Shown: positions 56,159 to 64,000 of the stretch, piece by piece
Numbering within the stretch: the stretch's first letter is position 1
How the letters are laid out: every line of letters starts with the position of its first letter
DNA from: Pseudomonas farris
Lineage (GTDB): Bacteria > Pseudomonadota > Gammaproteobacteria > Pseudomonadales > Pseudomonadaceae
Reading direction: 5' to 3'
Assembly (NCBI RefSeq): GCF_019145235.1
Contig: NZ_JAHSTV010000003.1
Coordinates: 434,001-498,000, forward strand
DNA: 64,000 bases
The notes under the pieces: generated by a model
What the model was told of the DNA's origin: nothing
Databases searched by the model: none
What the model saw: the letters and a program-made list of their open reading frames with translations, nothing else
Translations under genes and position numbers: made by a program

Positions 56159-56926
56159 ATGTCCAACACCCTGTTTATTACCGGCGCGACCTCCGGTTTT
56201 GGTGAAGCCTGTGCCCGTCGTTTTGCCGAAGCCGGCTGGAAACTGGTGCTGACAGGTCGTCGTGAAGAGCGCCTCAACGCCCTGTGCGCCGAGCTGTCGA
56301 AGCAGACCGAGGTCCATGGCCTGGTGCTCGACGTACGGGATCGCAAGGCCATGGAGGAGGCGATTGCCAACCTGCCGCCGTCCTTCGCCAAGTTGCGCGG
56401 GCTGATCAACAACGCCGGCCTGGCCTTGGGCGTGGACCCGGCTCCCAAGTGTGATCTTGATGATTGGGACACCATGGTCGACACCAACATCAAAGGCCTG
56501 ATGTACAGCACTCGCCTGTTGTTGCCGCGTTTGATCGCTCACGGTCGTGGTGCCGGCATCGTCAACCTCGGTTCCATCGCCGGCAACTACCCGTACCCGG
56601 GCAGCCACGTGTATGGCGCGAGCAAGGCGTTCGTCAAACAGTTCTCCCTGAACCTGCGCTGTGACCTGCAAGGTACGGGCGTGCGGGTCAGCAACATCGA
56701 GCCGGGCCTGTGCGAGAGCGAGTTCTCGCTGGTGCGTTTCGCCGGTGACCAGGAGCGTTACAACGCCACCTACGCCGGCGCCGAGCCGATCCAGCCGCAA
56801 GACATCGCCGAGACTATTTTCTGGGTGCTCAACGCACCGGCCCACATCAACATCAACAGCCTCGAGCTGATGCCGGTGAGCCAGACCTGGAGCGGGTTTG
56901 CCATTGAGCGTAATACGAAGGCTTAA
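56159..56926 (+). CDS. Short-chain dehydrogenase/reductase (YdfG-like)
   Basis: 255 residues from MSNTLFITGATSGFGEACAR, with AAGGAG upstream; TGATSGFGEA is the cofactor-binding motif, and TGRREERL suggests NADP preference. NNAGLALG, the catalytic Ser in LGSIAGNYPYPG and YGASK (Tyr-x3-Lys) complete the active site. NIEPGLCESEFSLVRFAGD and the overall sequence resemble YdfG-type NADP-dependent serine / 3-hydroxy acid dehydrogenases. It stands alone; the true substrate is not determined. Confidence 0.92.
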   Translation: MSNTLFITGATSGFGEACARRFAEAGWKLVLTGRREERLNALCAELSKQTEVHGLVLDVRDRKAMEEAIANLPPSFAKLRGLINNAGLALGVDPAPKCDLDDWDTMVDTNIKGLMYSTRLLLPRLIAHGRGAGIVNLGSIAGNYPYPGSHVYGASKAFVKQFSLNLRCDLQGTGVRVSNIEPGLCESEFSLVRFAGDQERYNATYAGAEPIQPQDIAETIFWVLNAPAHININSLELMPVSQTWSGFAIERNTKA

Positions 56927-56940
56927 GACCGCGTAACGGC

Positions 56941-57033
56941 CATCGCGGGCAAGCCACGCTCCCACAGGGTTTGTGTTGACTCGCTATTTCGCGAACGACA
57001 CAAACCCTGTGGGAGCGGGCTTACACCGCGATA
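56941..57033. repeat. REP pair, diverged
   Basis: CATCGCGGGCAAGCCACGCT and inverted GGGAGCGGGCTTACACCGCG arms around a CCTGTGGGAG/CACAAACC core, with single-base changes in each arm. Confidence 0.75.
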
Positions 57034-57045
57034 GCTATCTATCAG

Positions 57046-58173
57046 TCAGCTAAGATATTTGACCAACCCGCGATAACAGGTCGCCAAGTGATAAGGCGTG
57101 GTCGAAGGCATGTCCTTGCGGCTTACTTCGCCCTGTTCATCGCGACACTCATACCAGCCGCCCGCATGCAAAAAACGCTGTTGCAGCGCCTGCAATTGGC
57201 GCTGCACAGAGGCTTCGCTATCGGGGCGTAAAGTCAGGGCACGCAAGTATTCAGCCTGGGCCCAGATGCGTTGGGTCGCATCACGAGGGTGGTCGTCCAG
57301 CTCCAGCATCGCGCGCACAGCCCCGGTCTGCTGATCCACGCCCTGTTGCTCGGTAAACGTAAAGGCGCGCTCCAGCGACGCATGCAATTTGGAGCCGCGC
57401 AGCAAGGGTGAGGACTCCAGCAGGAAATACCATTCGAACTGATGGCCAGGCTCGAACCAGTTATCCACAGCGCCCAGCGGCTTTTCCATCAATACCGCGT
57501 GTTGCGGATCGATGAAGCGCTTCTGCATGGCTGTGCATAACTCGAGAAGCGCGCTCTGCACAGCAACGTCCTCGCGCACCGAAAGGATGGCGAGGAAGGC
57601 TTCGGCCAAATGCATCAATGGATTCTGCAGCGGCCCGGAGTTGAGCGAGGACCAATCACGGTCCAGGCTGGCTTCGTACAGGCCGTCGCCTGTGGCGAAG
57701 CGCTGCGCCAACACTTCCAGCGTGGCGTTGAGCACCGACTCCACCAGCGGTTCGCGAACCTTGTCCCAGTAATGGGCGCAGGCGAACAGGATGAAAGCGT
57801 GTGTGTAGAGGTCTTTGCGCTGATCCAGCGGCGCACCTTGCGGGTCGATGCTATAGAACCAGCCGCCATGCTCGGCATCGTGGAAATGTTGTTGCAAGGA
57901 TCGGAACAGTGCCGCCGCACGTTCTTCGGCCTGAGGCACTTGACCGATCAGGCTGGAAAACAGGTACAGCTGCCGCGCGCAAGCCATGGCCCGATAGCGC
58001 TGCGGTGGCAGCGGCTGATGCTTGGCGTCCAGCGCTTCATAAGGCAATGCCATGTCGGCGTTCCAGCCGGGGCCTTGCCAGAGCGGCACGATCACGTCCT
58101 GGAAGTGCTGTTGCACCGAGGCGAACAGGGCGGTCAATTCTGGCTGGGAAGCAGAGCGGGAAACAGAGGGCAT
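57046..58173 (-). CDS. AGE-family sugar epimerase/isomerase
   Basis: 375 residues of the N-acylglucosamine 2-epimerase family, an (alpha/alpha)6 barrel. Typical segments are DLYTHAFILFACAHYW, EHGGWFYSIDPQG and FEPGHQFEWYFLLES, which carry the family's catalytic histidines. Members include mannose and cellobiose epimerases and aldose-ketose isomerases; the mannose isomerase group is a reasonable guess, but specificity cannot be read directly. No sugar genes lie beside it. Start MPSVSRSASQPELTALF. Confidence 0.85.
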   Translation of the reverse strand: MPSVSRSASQPELTALFASVQQHFQDVIVPLWQGPGWNADMALPYEALDAKHQPLPPQRYRAMACARQLYLFSSLIGQVPQAEERAAALFRSLQQHFHDAEHGGWFYSIDPQGAPLDQRKDLYTHAFILFACAHYWDKVREPLVESVLNATLEVLAQRFATGDGLYEASLDRDWSSLNSGPLQNPLMHLAEAFLAILSVREDVAVQSALLELCTAMQKRFIDPQHAVLMEKPLGAVDNWFEPGHQFEWYFLLESSPLLRGSKLHASLERAFTFTEQQGVDQQTGAVRAMLELDDHPRDATQRIWAQAEYLRALTLRPDSEASVQRQLQALQQRFLHAGGWYECRDEQGEVSRKDMPSTTPYHLATCYRGLVKYLS

Positions 58174-58258
58174 TGGCTGGCGTCGTCACGGCAGGGGCGA
58201 TTGCGCGACATGGTAGCAGAGAGGCAGGCTTGAGAGAGGCGGCGTCTGTCAGGCCGCC

Positions 58259-58331
58259 TTCGCGAGCAAGCCCGCTCCCACATTTGTCCTGCGTACACAG
58301 ATCAAATGTGGGAGCGGGCTTGCTCGCGAAG
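58259..58331. repeat. REP pair (inverted)
   Basis: Inverted GGGAGCGGGCTTGCTCGC copies with a 34-base spacer, between the AGE-family and hupE genes. Confidence 0.85.
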
Positions 58332-58354
58332 GGGCCGGAACAACCGATAAAAAA

Positions 58355-58927
58355 TCAGCCTGCCAACAACCAAACCCCAGTCGCCGCTGAGGCCGCGCCC
58401 GCTAACCGAACCAGTGGTGCGGCAGCCTGAGGCAAGACGCGAACCACCGCATAACCCGCTGCATGCAAAGCTGCCGTCGCCACCACAAACCCCGCCGCAT
58501 ACGCCCACGGGCTCGACATCTCCGGCAACTCCAGACCATGTGCCACGCCATGAAACAGCGCGAACAATGCGGTCGCACCCACCGCCAGGCTCAACGGCGG
58601 ACGCACCGCCAAAGCCACCGCCAGGCCCAACGCCAATACCGAGGCAGCAATTCCGCTTTCCAGCGCCGGCAGGTTCAGCCCTTCAAAACCCAGCAGGCCG
58701 CCGATCAGCATAGTGCCCACGAACGTGCAGGGCAGCGCCCAACGCGCGGCGCCTTTCTGCTGCGCGGCCCACAACCCTACGGCAACCATGGCCAGCAAGT
58801 GATCGAGGCCGCCGATCGGGTGGCTGATGCCAGCCATCAAGCCATTGTCGCCGTGGCCCGGGTGAGCGAACGCGATGGCCGGGGTCAGCAGCAGGGCCAT
58901 GGCGCCCAGAATGCGTTTCAGTGTCAT
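58355..58927 (-). CDS. ureJ: HupE/UreJ-type nickel/cobalt permease
   Basis: 190 residues with a cleavable signal-like first helix and about six more membrane helices. The histidine-rich signature HPGHGDNGLMAGISHPIGGLDHLLAMVAVG is the metal-binding motif of HupE/UreJ permeases; a second motif (ALFHGVAHGLELP) lies in the middle. Its place just downstream of ureG indicates nickel supply for urease. The urease structural genes and ureD are not in the window. Confidence 0.92.
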   Translation of the reverse strand: MTLKRILGAMALLLTPAIAFAHPGHGDNGLMAGISHPIGGLDHLLAMVAVGLWAAQQKGAARWALPCTFVGTMLIGGLLGFEGLNLPALESGIAASVLALGLAVALAVRPPLSLAVGATALFALFHGVAHGLELPEMSSPWAYAAGFVVATAALHAAGYAVVRVLPQAAAPLVRLAGAASAATGVWLLAG

Positions 58928-58955
58928 GGATAAGCTTCCTTGTTGATAAGTGTGA

Positions 58956-59570
58956 TCAGGCCGCAGTCAGTAAGCCCTGGCGTTCGATGAAGGCGATGAT
59001 TGCTTCCAGGCCCTGACCGGTTTTCTGGTTGCTGAAAACAAACGGTTTGCCGTTGCGCATGCGTTGGGTGTCGCTGTCCATCATCTCTAGCGAGGCGCCT
59101 ACCAGCGGCGCGAGGTCGATCTTGTTGATCACCAGCAAATCGGATTTGCAGATCCCCGGCCCGCCTTTGCGCGGGAGCTTGTCGCCGGCCGAAACGTCGA
59201 TCACATAGATGGTCAGGTCCGACAGTTCCGGGCTGAAGGTCGCCGAGAGGTTGTCGCCACCGGACTCCACCAGGATCAGGTCCAGCCCTGGGAAGCGCCG
59301 GTTCAGTTGATCCACGGCTTCGAGGTTGATCGAGGCGTCTTCGCGAATCGCCGTGTGCGGGCAGCCGCCGGTTTCCACGCCGATGATCCGCTCGGGCGCC
59401 AGGGCTTCGTTGCGTACCAGAAAGTCGGCGTCTTCGCGGGTGTAGATGTCGTTGGTCACGACGGCGAGGTTGTAACGGTCGCGCAGGGCCAGACACAGGG
59501 CCAGGGTCAGGGCGGTTTTGCCGGAACCGACCGGGCCGCCGATGCCGACGCGCAGGGGTTGTGTGTTCAT
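58956..59570 (-). CDS. ureG: Urease accessory GTPase UreG
   Basis: 204 residues from [20 protein letters not shown] (a Met four codons upstream is possible). P-loop GGPVGSGKT, the metal-binding Cys-Pro-His motif in [28 protein letters not shown], and [11 protein letters not shown] (G4) are all present. UreG hydrolyses GTP to drive nickel insertion into urease. It lies 23 bases after ureF. Confidence 0.97.
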   Translation of the reverse strand: MNTQPLRVGIGGPVGSGKTALTLALCLALRDRYNLAVVTNDIYTREDADFLVRNEALAPERIIGVETGGCPHTAIREDASINLEAVDQLNRRFPGLDLILVESGGDNLSATFSPELSDLTIYVIDVSAGDKLPRKGGPGICKSDLLVINKIDLAPLVGASLEMMDSDTQRMRNGKPFVFSNQKTGQGLEAIIAFIERQGLLTAA

Positions 59571-59593
59571 GTGATTCTCCAAAATAAAAGGCC

Positions 59594-60268
59594 CTAGGAA
59601 CGGAACAGACGGCTGTACTGGCGCTCATGGGCCATACACGCCAGGGACAGGCCGAAAGCGGCGCTGCCAGAGTGTTCGGGGTTGATTCGGGTGGCGTCTT
59701 GCTGCGCCTGTTGCAGCAGCGGCAGCAGTTCGCTGGTCAGGCGCTGCGCGGCTTGCTGGCCCAGGGGCAGGGTTTTCATCAGCACCGCCAATTGGTTTTC
59801 CAGCCAGCTCCAGAGCCAGGCGGCCAGCGCATCTTGCGGGCTGATCTGCCAGGCGCGGGCCGCCAGCGCCCAGCCAAGGGCCAGATGCGGTTCAGGGCAT
59901 TGGTCGAGAAAGGCCCGGGCGGGTGCATCCAGTTCCGGTAAACCGTTGAGCAGTTGCTTCAACGAATAACCCATCTGTCGACTTTCCTGATGCAACTCGC
60001 GGGTTTCCCGGCTGGCGCGATGTTCTTCGCAACGTTGCAGCAGTTCGGCCCAGTTTTCTTCGGCCGCAGCGGTGCAATGGGCGAGCAGTAGCGGCGCTTC
60101 GAAACGCGCGAGATTGAGCAGCAACTGATCGCTGATCCAGCGCCGCGCGCTGTCAGGATCGTTTACGCGGCCGTTATCCACAGCCATCTCCAAACCTTGG
60201 GAGTAGCTGTAGCCGCCAATCGGCAGCTGTGGACTGGCCAGACGCAGCAGCGCCCAGGCTGGGTTCAT
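59594..60268 (-). CDS. ureF: Urease accessory protein UreF
   Basis: 224 residues, all-helical; [17 protein letters not shown] is the UreF signature and [16 protein letters not shown] a conserved middle segment. UreF forms a complex with UreD and UreG that delivers nickel to apo-urease. Its ATG overlaps the end of ureE by four bases. Confidence 0.96.
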   Translation of the reverse strand: MNPAWALLRLASPQLPIGGYSYSQGLEMAVDNGRVNDPDSARRWISDQLLLNLARFEAPLLLAHCTAAAEENWAELLQRCEEHRASRETRELHQESRQMGYSLKQLLNGLPELDAPARAFLDQCPEPHLALGWALAARAWQISPQDALAAWLWSWLENQLAVLMKTLPLGQQAAQRLTSELLPLLQQAQQDATRINPEHSGSAAFGLSLACMAHERQYSRLFRS

Positions 60269-60765
60269 AAACGCACGCCGAACTGATGCAGTTTCGGCGG
60301 ATAGTTGAAATCCTCGTCACCCTGGCGCGAATGGTGATGGCCCCCGCCGTAGGCACCGTGTTCCGGCTGGAACGGCGCTTCGATGTTCTCGGCATTGGCA
60401 CCAAGCTGTTCGAGCATCGCCTTGAGCACGTAATCGTCGAGCAGGCGTAACCAGCCATCGCCGACCTGCAGGGCCACATGGCGGTTGCCCAGGTGATAGG
60501 CGGCGCGGGTCAGTTCGAAGGCATTGGCGCAGGTGACGTGCAGCAGTTGTTCGGGGCGAGCGCAGACGCGAACGACGCGCCCGTCTTCGGCTTGCAGGCA
60601 TTCGCCGTCATACAGCGGCGGCTGACCGCGCTCCAAAAACAACCCGACGTCTTCACCCTCGGCACTGAAACAGCGCAAACGGCTTTTGCTCCGGGCTTCG
60701 AAAGTCAGGTGCAACTCGGCGGCCCAGACGGGTTGAGGGTCGATTCTGCGATGAATCACCAGCAT
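60265..60765 (-). CDS. ureE: Urease accessory nickel chaperone UreE
   Basis: 166 residues from MLVIHRRIDPQPVWAAEL (a Met eight codons upstream is possible). YHLGNRHVALQVGDGWLRLLDDYVL contains the metal-binding His of the dimer interface, and the C-terminus carries a histidine cluster (GGGHHHSRQGDED), so it should bind several nickel ions. First gene of the ureE-ureF-ureG-ureJ set. Confidence 0.96.
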   Translation of the reverse strand: MLVIHRRIDPQPVWAAELHLTFEARSKSRLRCFSAEGEDVGLFLERGQPPLYDGECLQAEDGRVVRVCARPEQLLHVTCANAFELTRAAYHLGNRHVALQVGDGWLRLLDDYVLKAMLEQLGANAENIEAPFQPEHGAYGGGHHHSRQGDEDFNYPPKLHQFGVRL

Positions 60766-60908
60766 CGGAAGGCTTCCAGCAATGGACAATGCTCAGGGAT
60801 AGAGCAAGGGGCTTGCCAATCGGGTGAGAGGTAGGAAATGCCTGTCGGAGCGTGGAGGGTGGTTCAGAATTTTGGATCAAGTTGGTGCGTGTGGAGTTTT
60901 CGCGCACC

Positions 60909-61000
60909 AATGTGGGAGCGAGCCTGCTCGCGATGGCGGAGTATCAGTCACATCAAGTGTTGACTGTGGCGACGCCATCGCGAGCAGGCTCGCTCCCACA
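60909..61000. repeat. REP pair (GAGCGAGCCTGCTCGC variant)
   Basis: TGTGGGAGCGAGCCTGCTCG and its exact inverse, between ureE and the TetR gene. Confidence 0.85.
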
Positions 61001-61011
61001 GGGGGATGTAT

Positions 61012-61644
61012 TTACTCGGTGCTGCCGAGGCCTTGCCAGTGTTTTAGGCCTATGAAGATGAACCGCAACTGCTGCGTGATCTTCGCCTGCGGCGTCAGAT
61101 GCTCCGGTAACGCTTGCACCGGCGGATCGATAATGTCCGGCAGTGTGGCGAACACGCTTTTAACGATCAAATCAGCCATGACACTCAAACCTGCGATGTC
61201 CAGATGCTGGAGTTTCGGCATCAGCGACAAGTCCGCCGCCAGGTCCGAGCTGATATCTTCGCGCAAGCGGCCAATGGCCTGGCGCACCGGCAACGAGCCG
61301 CCGTACTGTTCGCGGGCAAGAAACAGGAACTGCGATCGATTGGCCGTGACCACGTCGAGAAAAATCCGCACCGAGGCGTCGATGATGCCGCCCATGACGA
61401 ACTCGTTATGGCGCACCAGGCGGATGGTTTCACGGAAGGTCTGACCGACTTCGCTCACCAGCACCAGGCCCAGTTCATCCATGTCGGCGAAATGCCGGTA
61501 GAAACCGGTGGGTACGATCCCGGCGGTTCTGGTCACTTCGCGCAGGCTCAGGCTGCCGAATCCTCGGCCGCTTTCCATCAAGTGGCGGGCAGCGTCCATC
61601 AGGGCGTTGCGGGTCTGTTGTTTCTGTTCGGCGCGGGGCAGCAT
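61012..61644 (-). CDS. desT: TetR-family regulator, DesT-like fatty-acid desaturation repressor
   Basis: 210 residues from MLPRAEQKQQTRNALMDAAR; the frame extends 12 codons further. The helix-turn-helix is LSLREVTRTAGIVPTGFYRHFADMDEL. The ligand domain (FLDVVTANRSQFLFLAREQYGGSLPVRQAIGRLRE) closely resembles DesT of P. aeruginosa, which senses acyl-CoA saturation and represses the desCB desaturase genes. The position next to ureE also fits DesT. The desaturase genes are not adjacent here, so control would be of a distant locus or of itself. Confidence 0.85.
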   Translation of the reverse strand: MLPRAEQKQQTRNALMDAARHLMESGRGFGSLSLREVTRTAGIVPTGFYRHFADMDELGLVLVSEVGQTFRETIRLVRHNEFVMGGIIDASVRIFLDVVTANRSQFLFLAREQYGGSLPVRQAIGRLREDISSDLAADLSLMPKLQHLDIAGLSVMADLIVKSVFATLPDIIDPPVQALPEHLTPQAKITQQLRFIFIGLKHWQGLGSTE

Positions 61645-61754
61645 CGCAAGGGTGTTTTCTGGACAGGGACAGCGGCGCACTCTAGCAAATCGGCTTCGCT
61701 GGCGTCGAACGACTATCGGGATATCACGCGGGGAAATGCAGCTTCTATAAAGTC

Positions 61755-61785
61755 AAAAGCCCAATCCGGGGATTGGGCTTTTTTT
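61755..61785 (-). terminator. Terminator of the repeat-protein gene
   Basis: AAAAGCCCAATCC, GGGG apex, ATTGGGCTTTTTTT; on the minus strand it follows the gene ending at 61802 by about 20 bases. It is symmetric enough to act both ways. Confidence 0.75.
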
Positions 61786-61801
61786 CGGGGCCGCCATGGG
61801 C

Positions 61802-62230
61802 TTAGCTCACAGCGCTGTTGCGTTCGATTACACGGTCACCACCACCTTCAGCAAGGGTTTGACCTTGTGGAGTGCGATCGGAACCGTCGGCAGCCAGGGT
61901 CTGGCCTTGTGGGGTGCGGTCGGAACCGTCAGCAGCCAGGGTCTGGCCTTGTGGAGTACGATCAGAACCGTCTTCCGCCAAGGTTTGACCTTGTGGAGTC
62001 TTGTCATAACCGTCTTCGGTGATCAGGCCTTTTTCTTTCAGGCGATCATTGCCACCTTCGGCCAGAGTCTGACCTTGTGGTGTACGGTCGGAACCATCAG
62101 CGGCAACGGTCTGGCTGAACACCGAGTGGCTGTCTTTGACTTGTGGAGTGGCCTGATCTGCGGCCGGCAAAGCAAAAGCGGTGCTGGCTAACATTGAGAG
62201 GGTCAGGCTAAGCAGTAATTCGCGTTTCAT
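61802..62230 (-). CDS. Secreted/periplasmic protein of 14-residue tandem repeats
   Basis: 142 residues from MKRELLLSLTLSMLASTAFA (AAGGAG upstream), with a signal peptide cleaved near AFA-LPAADQ. Residues 41-132 are repeats of about 14 residues, core (A/E)DGSDRTPQGQTLA: five copies with TPQGQ and two diverged copies (EGGNDRLKEKG and EGGGDRVIERN). The repeat unit is 42 bases and the DNA copies are nearly identical. The composition is hydrophilic and acidic, with no Cys; I see no enzymatic motif. Related pseudomonad proteins are sometimes labelled phage infection protein, without evidence known to me. Confidence 0.75.
   Translation of the reverse strand: MKRELLLSLTLSMLASTAFALPAADQATPQVKDSHSVFSQTVAADGSDRTPQGQTLAEGGNDRLKEKGLITEDGYDKTPQGQTLAEDGSDRTPQGQTLAADGSDRTPQGQTLAADGSDRTPQGQTLAEGGGDRVIERNSAVS
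61835..62110. repeat. 42-base coding tandem repeats
   Basis: The 42-base unit recurs through the region with a few substitutions, and one diverged unit interrupts the array near residues 57-71. Such arrays readily change copy number by slippage. Confidence 0.8.
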
Positions 62231-62618
62231 GATGGGTTGCTCCTTGGGAGGGCGATAAAGTGGGTACGAGGGCAATGCTACTCTCGATAAGTCGATATAA
62301 AAGTTCATAAACGCAATGGTAATAATCAACAGAATTGATTGTTCGGCCGCAGCGCTCTAGAACGGGCGTTTCCTGCGAGCTTTTTTGCACTGAGGTGGGT
62401 ATTTTCGACCCACTCTCGCCTCGCAAAAGTGCGGGTGCGGTAACGCCGGATGAGGGAGCAGTGTGGCCACGACCGATTATTTGAGTGTTAAACGGCTATT
62501 CGGTTAAACCTGCACGCCATTTCCCAGTCCTAGATGTCATGGCAGGCCGGATCTGGCCTAACGTTTCATATGTGCGTCGCTGTCCGGGCGCTCAGTCGTA
62601 TTCAGGAGCCCTGTGCAA
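62231..62618. other. Intergenic region between divergent genes with two dyads
   Basis: 388 bases without a gene. AATCAA-CAGAA-TTGATT (62324-62340) is a perfect 6-5-6 dyad in the upstream region of the repeat-protein gene. At 62383-62428, TTTTGC/GCAAAA and GTGGGT/ACCCAC nest around an ATTTTCG loop, forming a long stem-loop. No clear promoter hexamers could be assigned to the AsmA gene. Confidence 0.5.
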
Positions 62619-64000
62619 TGACGCGCACTCGTAAAATTCTTGCCTGGACCTTTGCCAGCCTCGTTGTCCTGCTGGCCGTCCTGGTGCTGATCATCGCGTT
62701 CTTCGATTGGAACCGGATCAAACCGCCCCTGAACGCCAAGGTGTCCGAAGAACTGCAACGTCCATTCGCCATCAATGGCAACCTTGCGGTGGTCTGGCAG
62801 CGCCAGCCTGACGAGGGCGGTTGGCGAGCCTGGGTGCCGTGGCCGCATGTGGTGGCCGAGGATCTGAGCCTGGGCAACCCGGACTGGTCGAAGCAACCGC
62901 AGATGGCCACCCTCAAACGTGTCGAGCTGCGTATTTCGCCATTGGCTTTGCTCGCGCAGCGGGTGGTGATCCCGCGTATCGACCTGACTGAACCCAATGC
63001 CGACCTGCAACGTCTGGCTGATGGTCGCGCCAACTGGACGTTCAAGTTCGATCCCAAAGATCCCGACGCCGAGCCTTCGAACTGGGTGCTGGACATCGGT
63101 GCCATCGGCTTCGACAAAGGCCACGTCATGCTCGACGACCAAAAGCTGAAGACTCAGCTTGATCTGCTTATCGACCCGTTGGGCAAACCGATTCCGTTCA
63201 GCGACATTGTCGGAGACAAAGCGGCAAAAAAAGCGGTTGAAAAGGGTGGTTCGCCACAGGATTACGCCTTCGCACTGAAGGTCAAAGGCCAATACCACGG
63301 TCAGAATCTTGTGGGCCAGGGCAAGACCGGCGGCTTGTTGGCTTTACAGGACGCCACCAAGCCGTTCCCGCTTCAAGCGCAAATGAAGATCGCCGACACC
63401 AGCGTCGAACTGGCCGGTACGCTCACCGATCCATTGAACCTCGGCGCCCTGGATTTGCGCCTGAAACTGGCCGGGGCCAGCCTGGGTAATCTCTATCCAC
63501 TGATTGGCGTGACGCTGCCGGATACTCCGCCTTACGCCACCGACGGGCACTTGGTTGCCAAGTTGAACGAGCCGGGCGGGGCGGTGTACCGCTATGAGGC
63601 GTTCAATGGCACCATCGGCGAGAGCGATATCCATGGCAACCTGACCTACGTTGCGAGCCAGCCGAGACCCAAACTCAGCGGGGCGCTGGAGTCCAATCAA
63701 CTGCTGTTTACCGACCTGGCCCCATTGATCGGTGCCGATTCCAACGCCAAGCAAAAGGACCGCGGGGGTGAAAGCAAGCAGCCGGCGGATAAGCTGCTAC
63801 CAGTCGAGGAGTTCAGGACTGAGCGCTGGCGCGATATGGACGCCGACGTTGAATTCACCGGCAAACGTATCGTCCACAGTGCAAAACTGCCGTTCACCGA
63901 TCTCTACACCCATGTGGTGCTGACCGATGGCGTGCTTAGCCTCGAGCCCCTGCGTTTCGGCGTGGCCGGCGGCAATCTGGATGCACAGATTCGTCTGGAC
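62619..64000 (+). CDS. AsmA-family protein, 5' part
   Basis: Open to the right edge (about 460 codons visible). It starts MTRTRKILAWTFASLVVLLA behind CAGGAG, with a single N-terminal membrane helix and the rest in the periplasm. Segments such as ISPLALLAQRVVIPRIDLTEPNADLQRLADG and LPFTDLYTHVVLTDGVLSLEPLRFGVAGG are typical of AsmA-like proteins, which form long beta-rich structures linked to lipid transport between inner and outer membranes. The C-terminal part lies beyond the window. Confidence 0.88.

Overview
The window is a stretch of chromosome from a fluorescent-type Pseudomonas, most likely of the P. fluorescens/P. putida side of the genus. The basis is gene order (motB-rsgA-orn-queG-nnr-tsaE-amiB-mutL-miaA-hfq-hflX-hflK-hflC-hisZ-purA ... 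rnr-rlmB-rpsF-rpsR-rplI-dnaB, then azurin, nadE-pncB, braCDEFG, ureEFG), high GC, GGAG-type ribosome sites and at least 14 copies of the GTGGGAGCGGGCTTGCTCGC-type REP sequences typical of these genomes. Most genes are housekeeping genes named with confidence; accessory or regulatory novelty is limited to a few places.

Layout. 1-17.5 kb: flagellar motB (cut by the left edge), then a dense run of RNA-, DNA- and envelope-maintenance genes, mostly on the plus strand and often overlapping by 4 bases. 17.6-19.6 kb: a chemoreceptor. 19.7-22.3 kb: a periplasmic iron-binding protein and its two-in-one permease with no ATPase beside them. 22.6-23.0 kb: two tandem, individually promoted tRNA-Leu(CAG) genes. 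23.2-30.5 kb: rnr-rlmB, the rpsF-rpsR-DUF2232-rplI ribosomal operon, and dnaB. 30.7-33.0 kb: a YgiQ radical-SAM protein.

33.2-34.6 kb holds the most island-like piece: an unrecognised protein whose first ~90 residues look native but whose remainder drops in GC and carries a glycine/alanine-rich membrane hairpin, overlapping by one base a small multi-pass membrane protein. This resembles a pore-forming toxin or effector with its immunity protein (inference). 34.8-41.5 kb: a three-gene transglutaminase / ATP-grasp-alpha-E fusion / transglutaminase cluster, preceded by a sigma-54-like promoter and an NtrC-like site. It looks like a nitrogen-regulated peptide-forming or amide-bond system of unknown product.

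41.7-45.6 kb: small proteins, a LOG-family hydrolase, azurin with an Anr-like box, and the NAD salvage pair pncB-nadE. 45.8-49.9 kb: LysR regulator, amaB and amaA for L-lysine/pipecolate catabolism. 50.2-55.3 kb: the braCDEFG branched-chain amino acid transporter, with a textbook sigma-54 promoter and an NtrC-like site. 55.5-56.1 kb: a gene-poor stretch with repeated DnaA-box-like 9-mers. 56.2-62.2 kb: an SDR oxidoreductase, an AGE-family epimerase, hupE/ureJ with ureG-ureF-ureE, a DesT-like TetR regulator without its desaturase genes, and a secreted protein made of 14-residue repeats. The window ends inside an AsmA-family gene.
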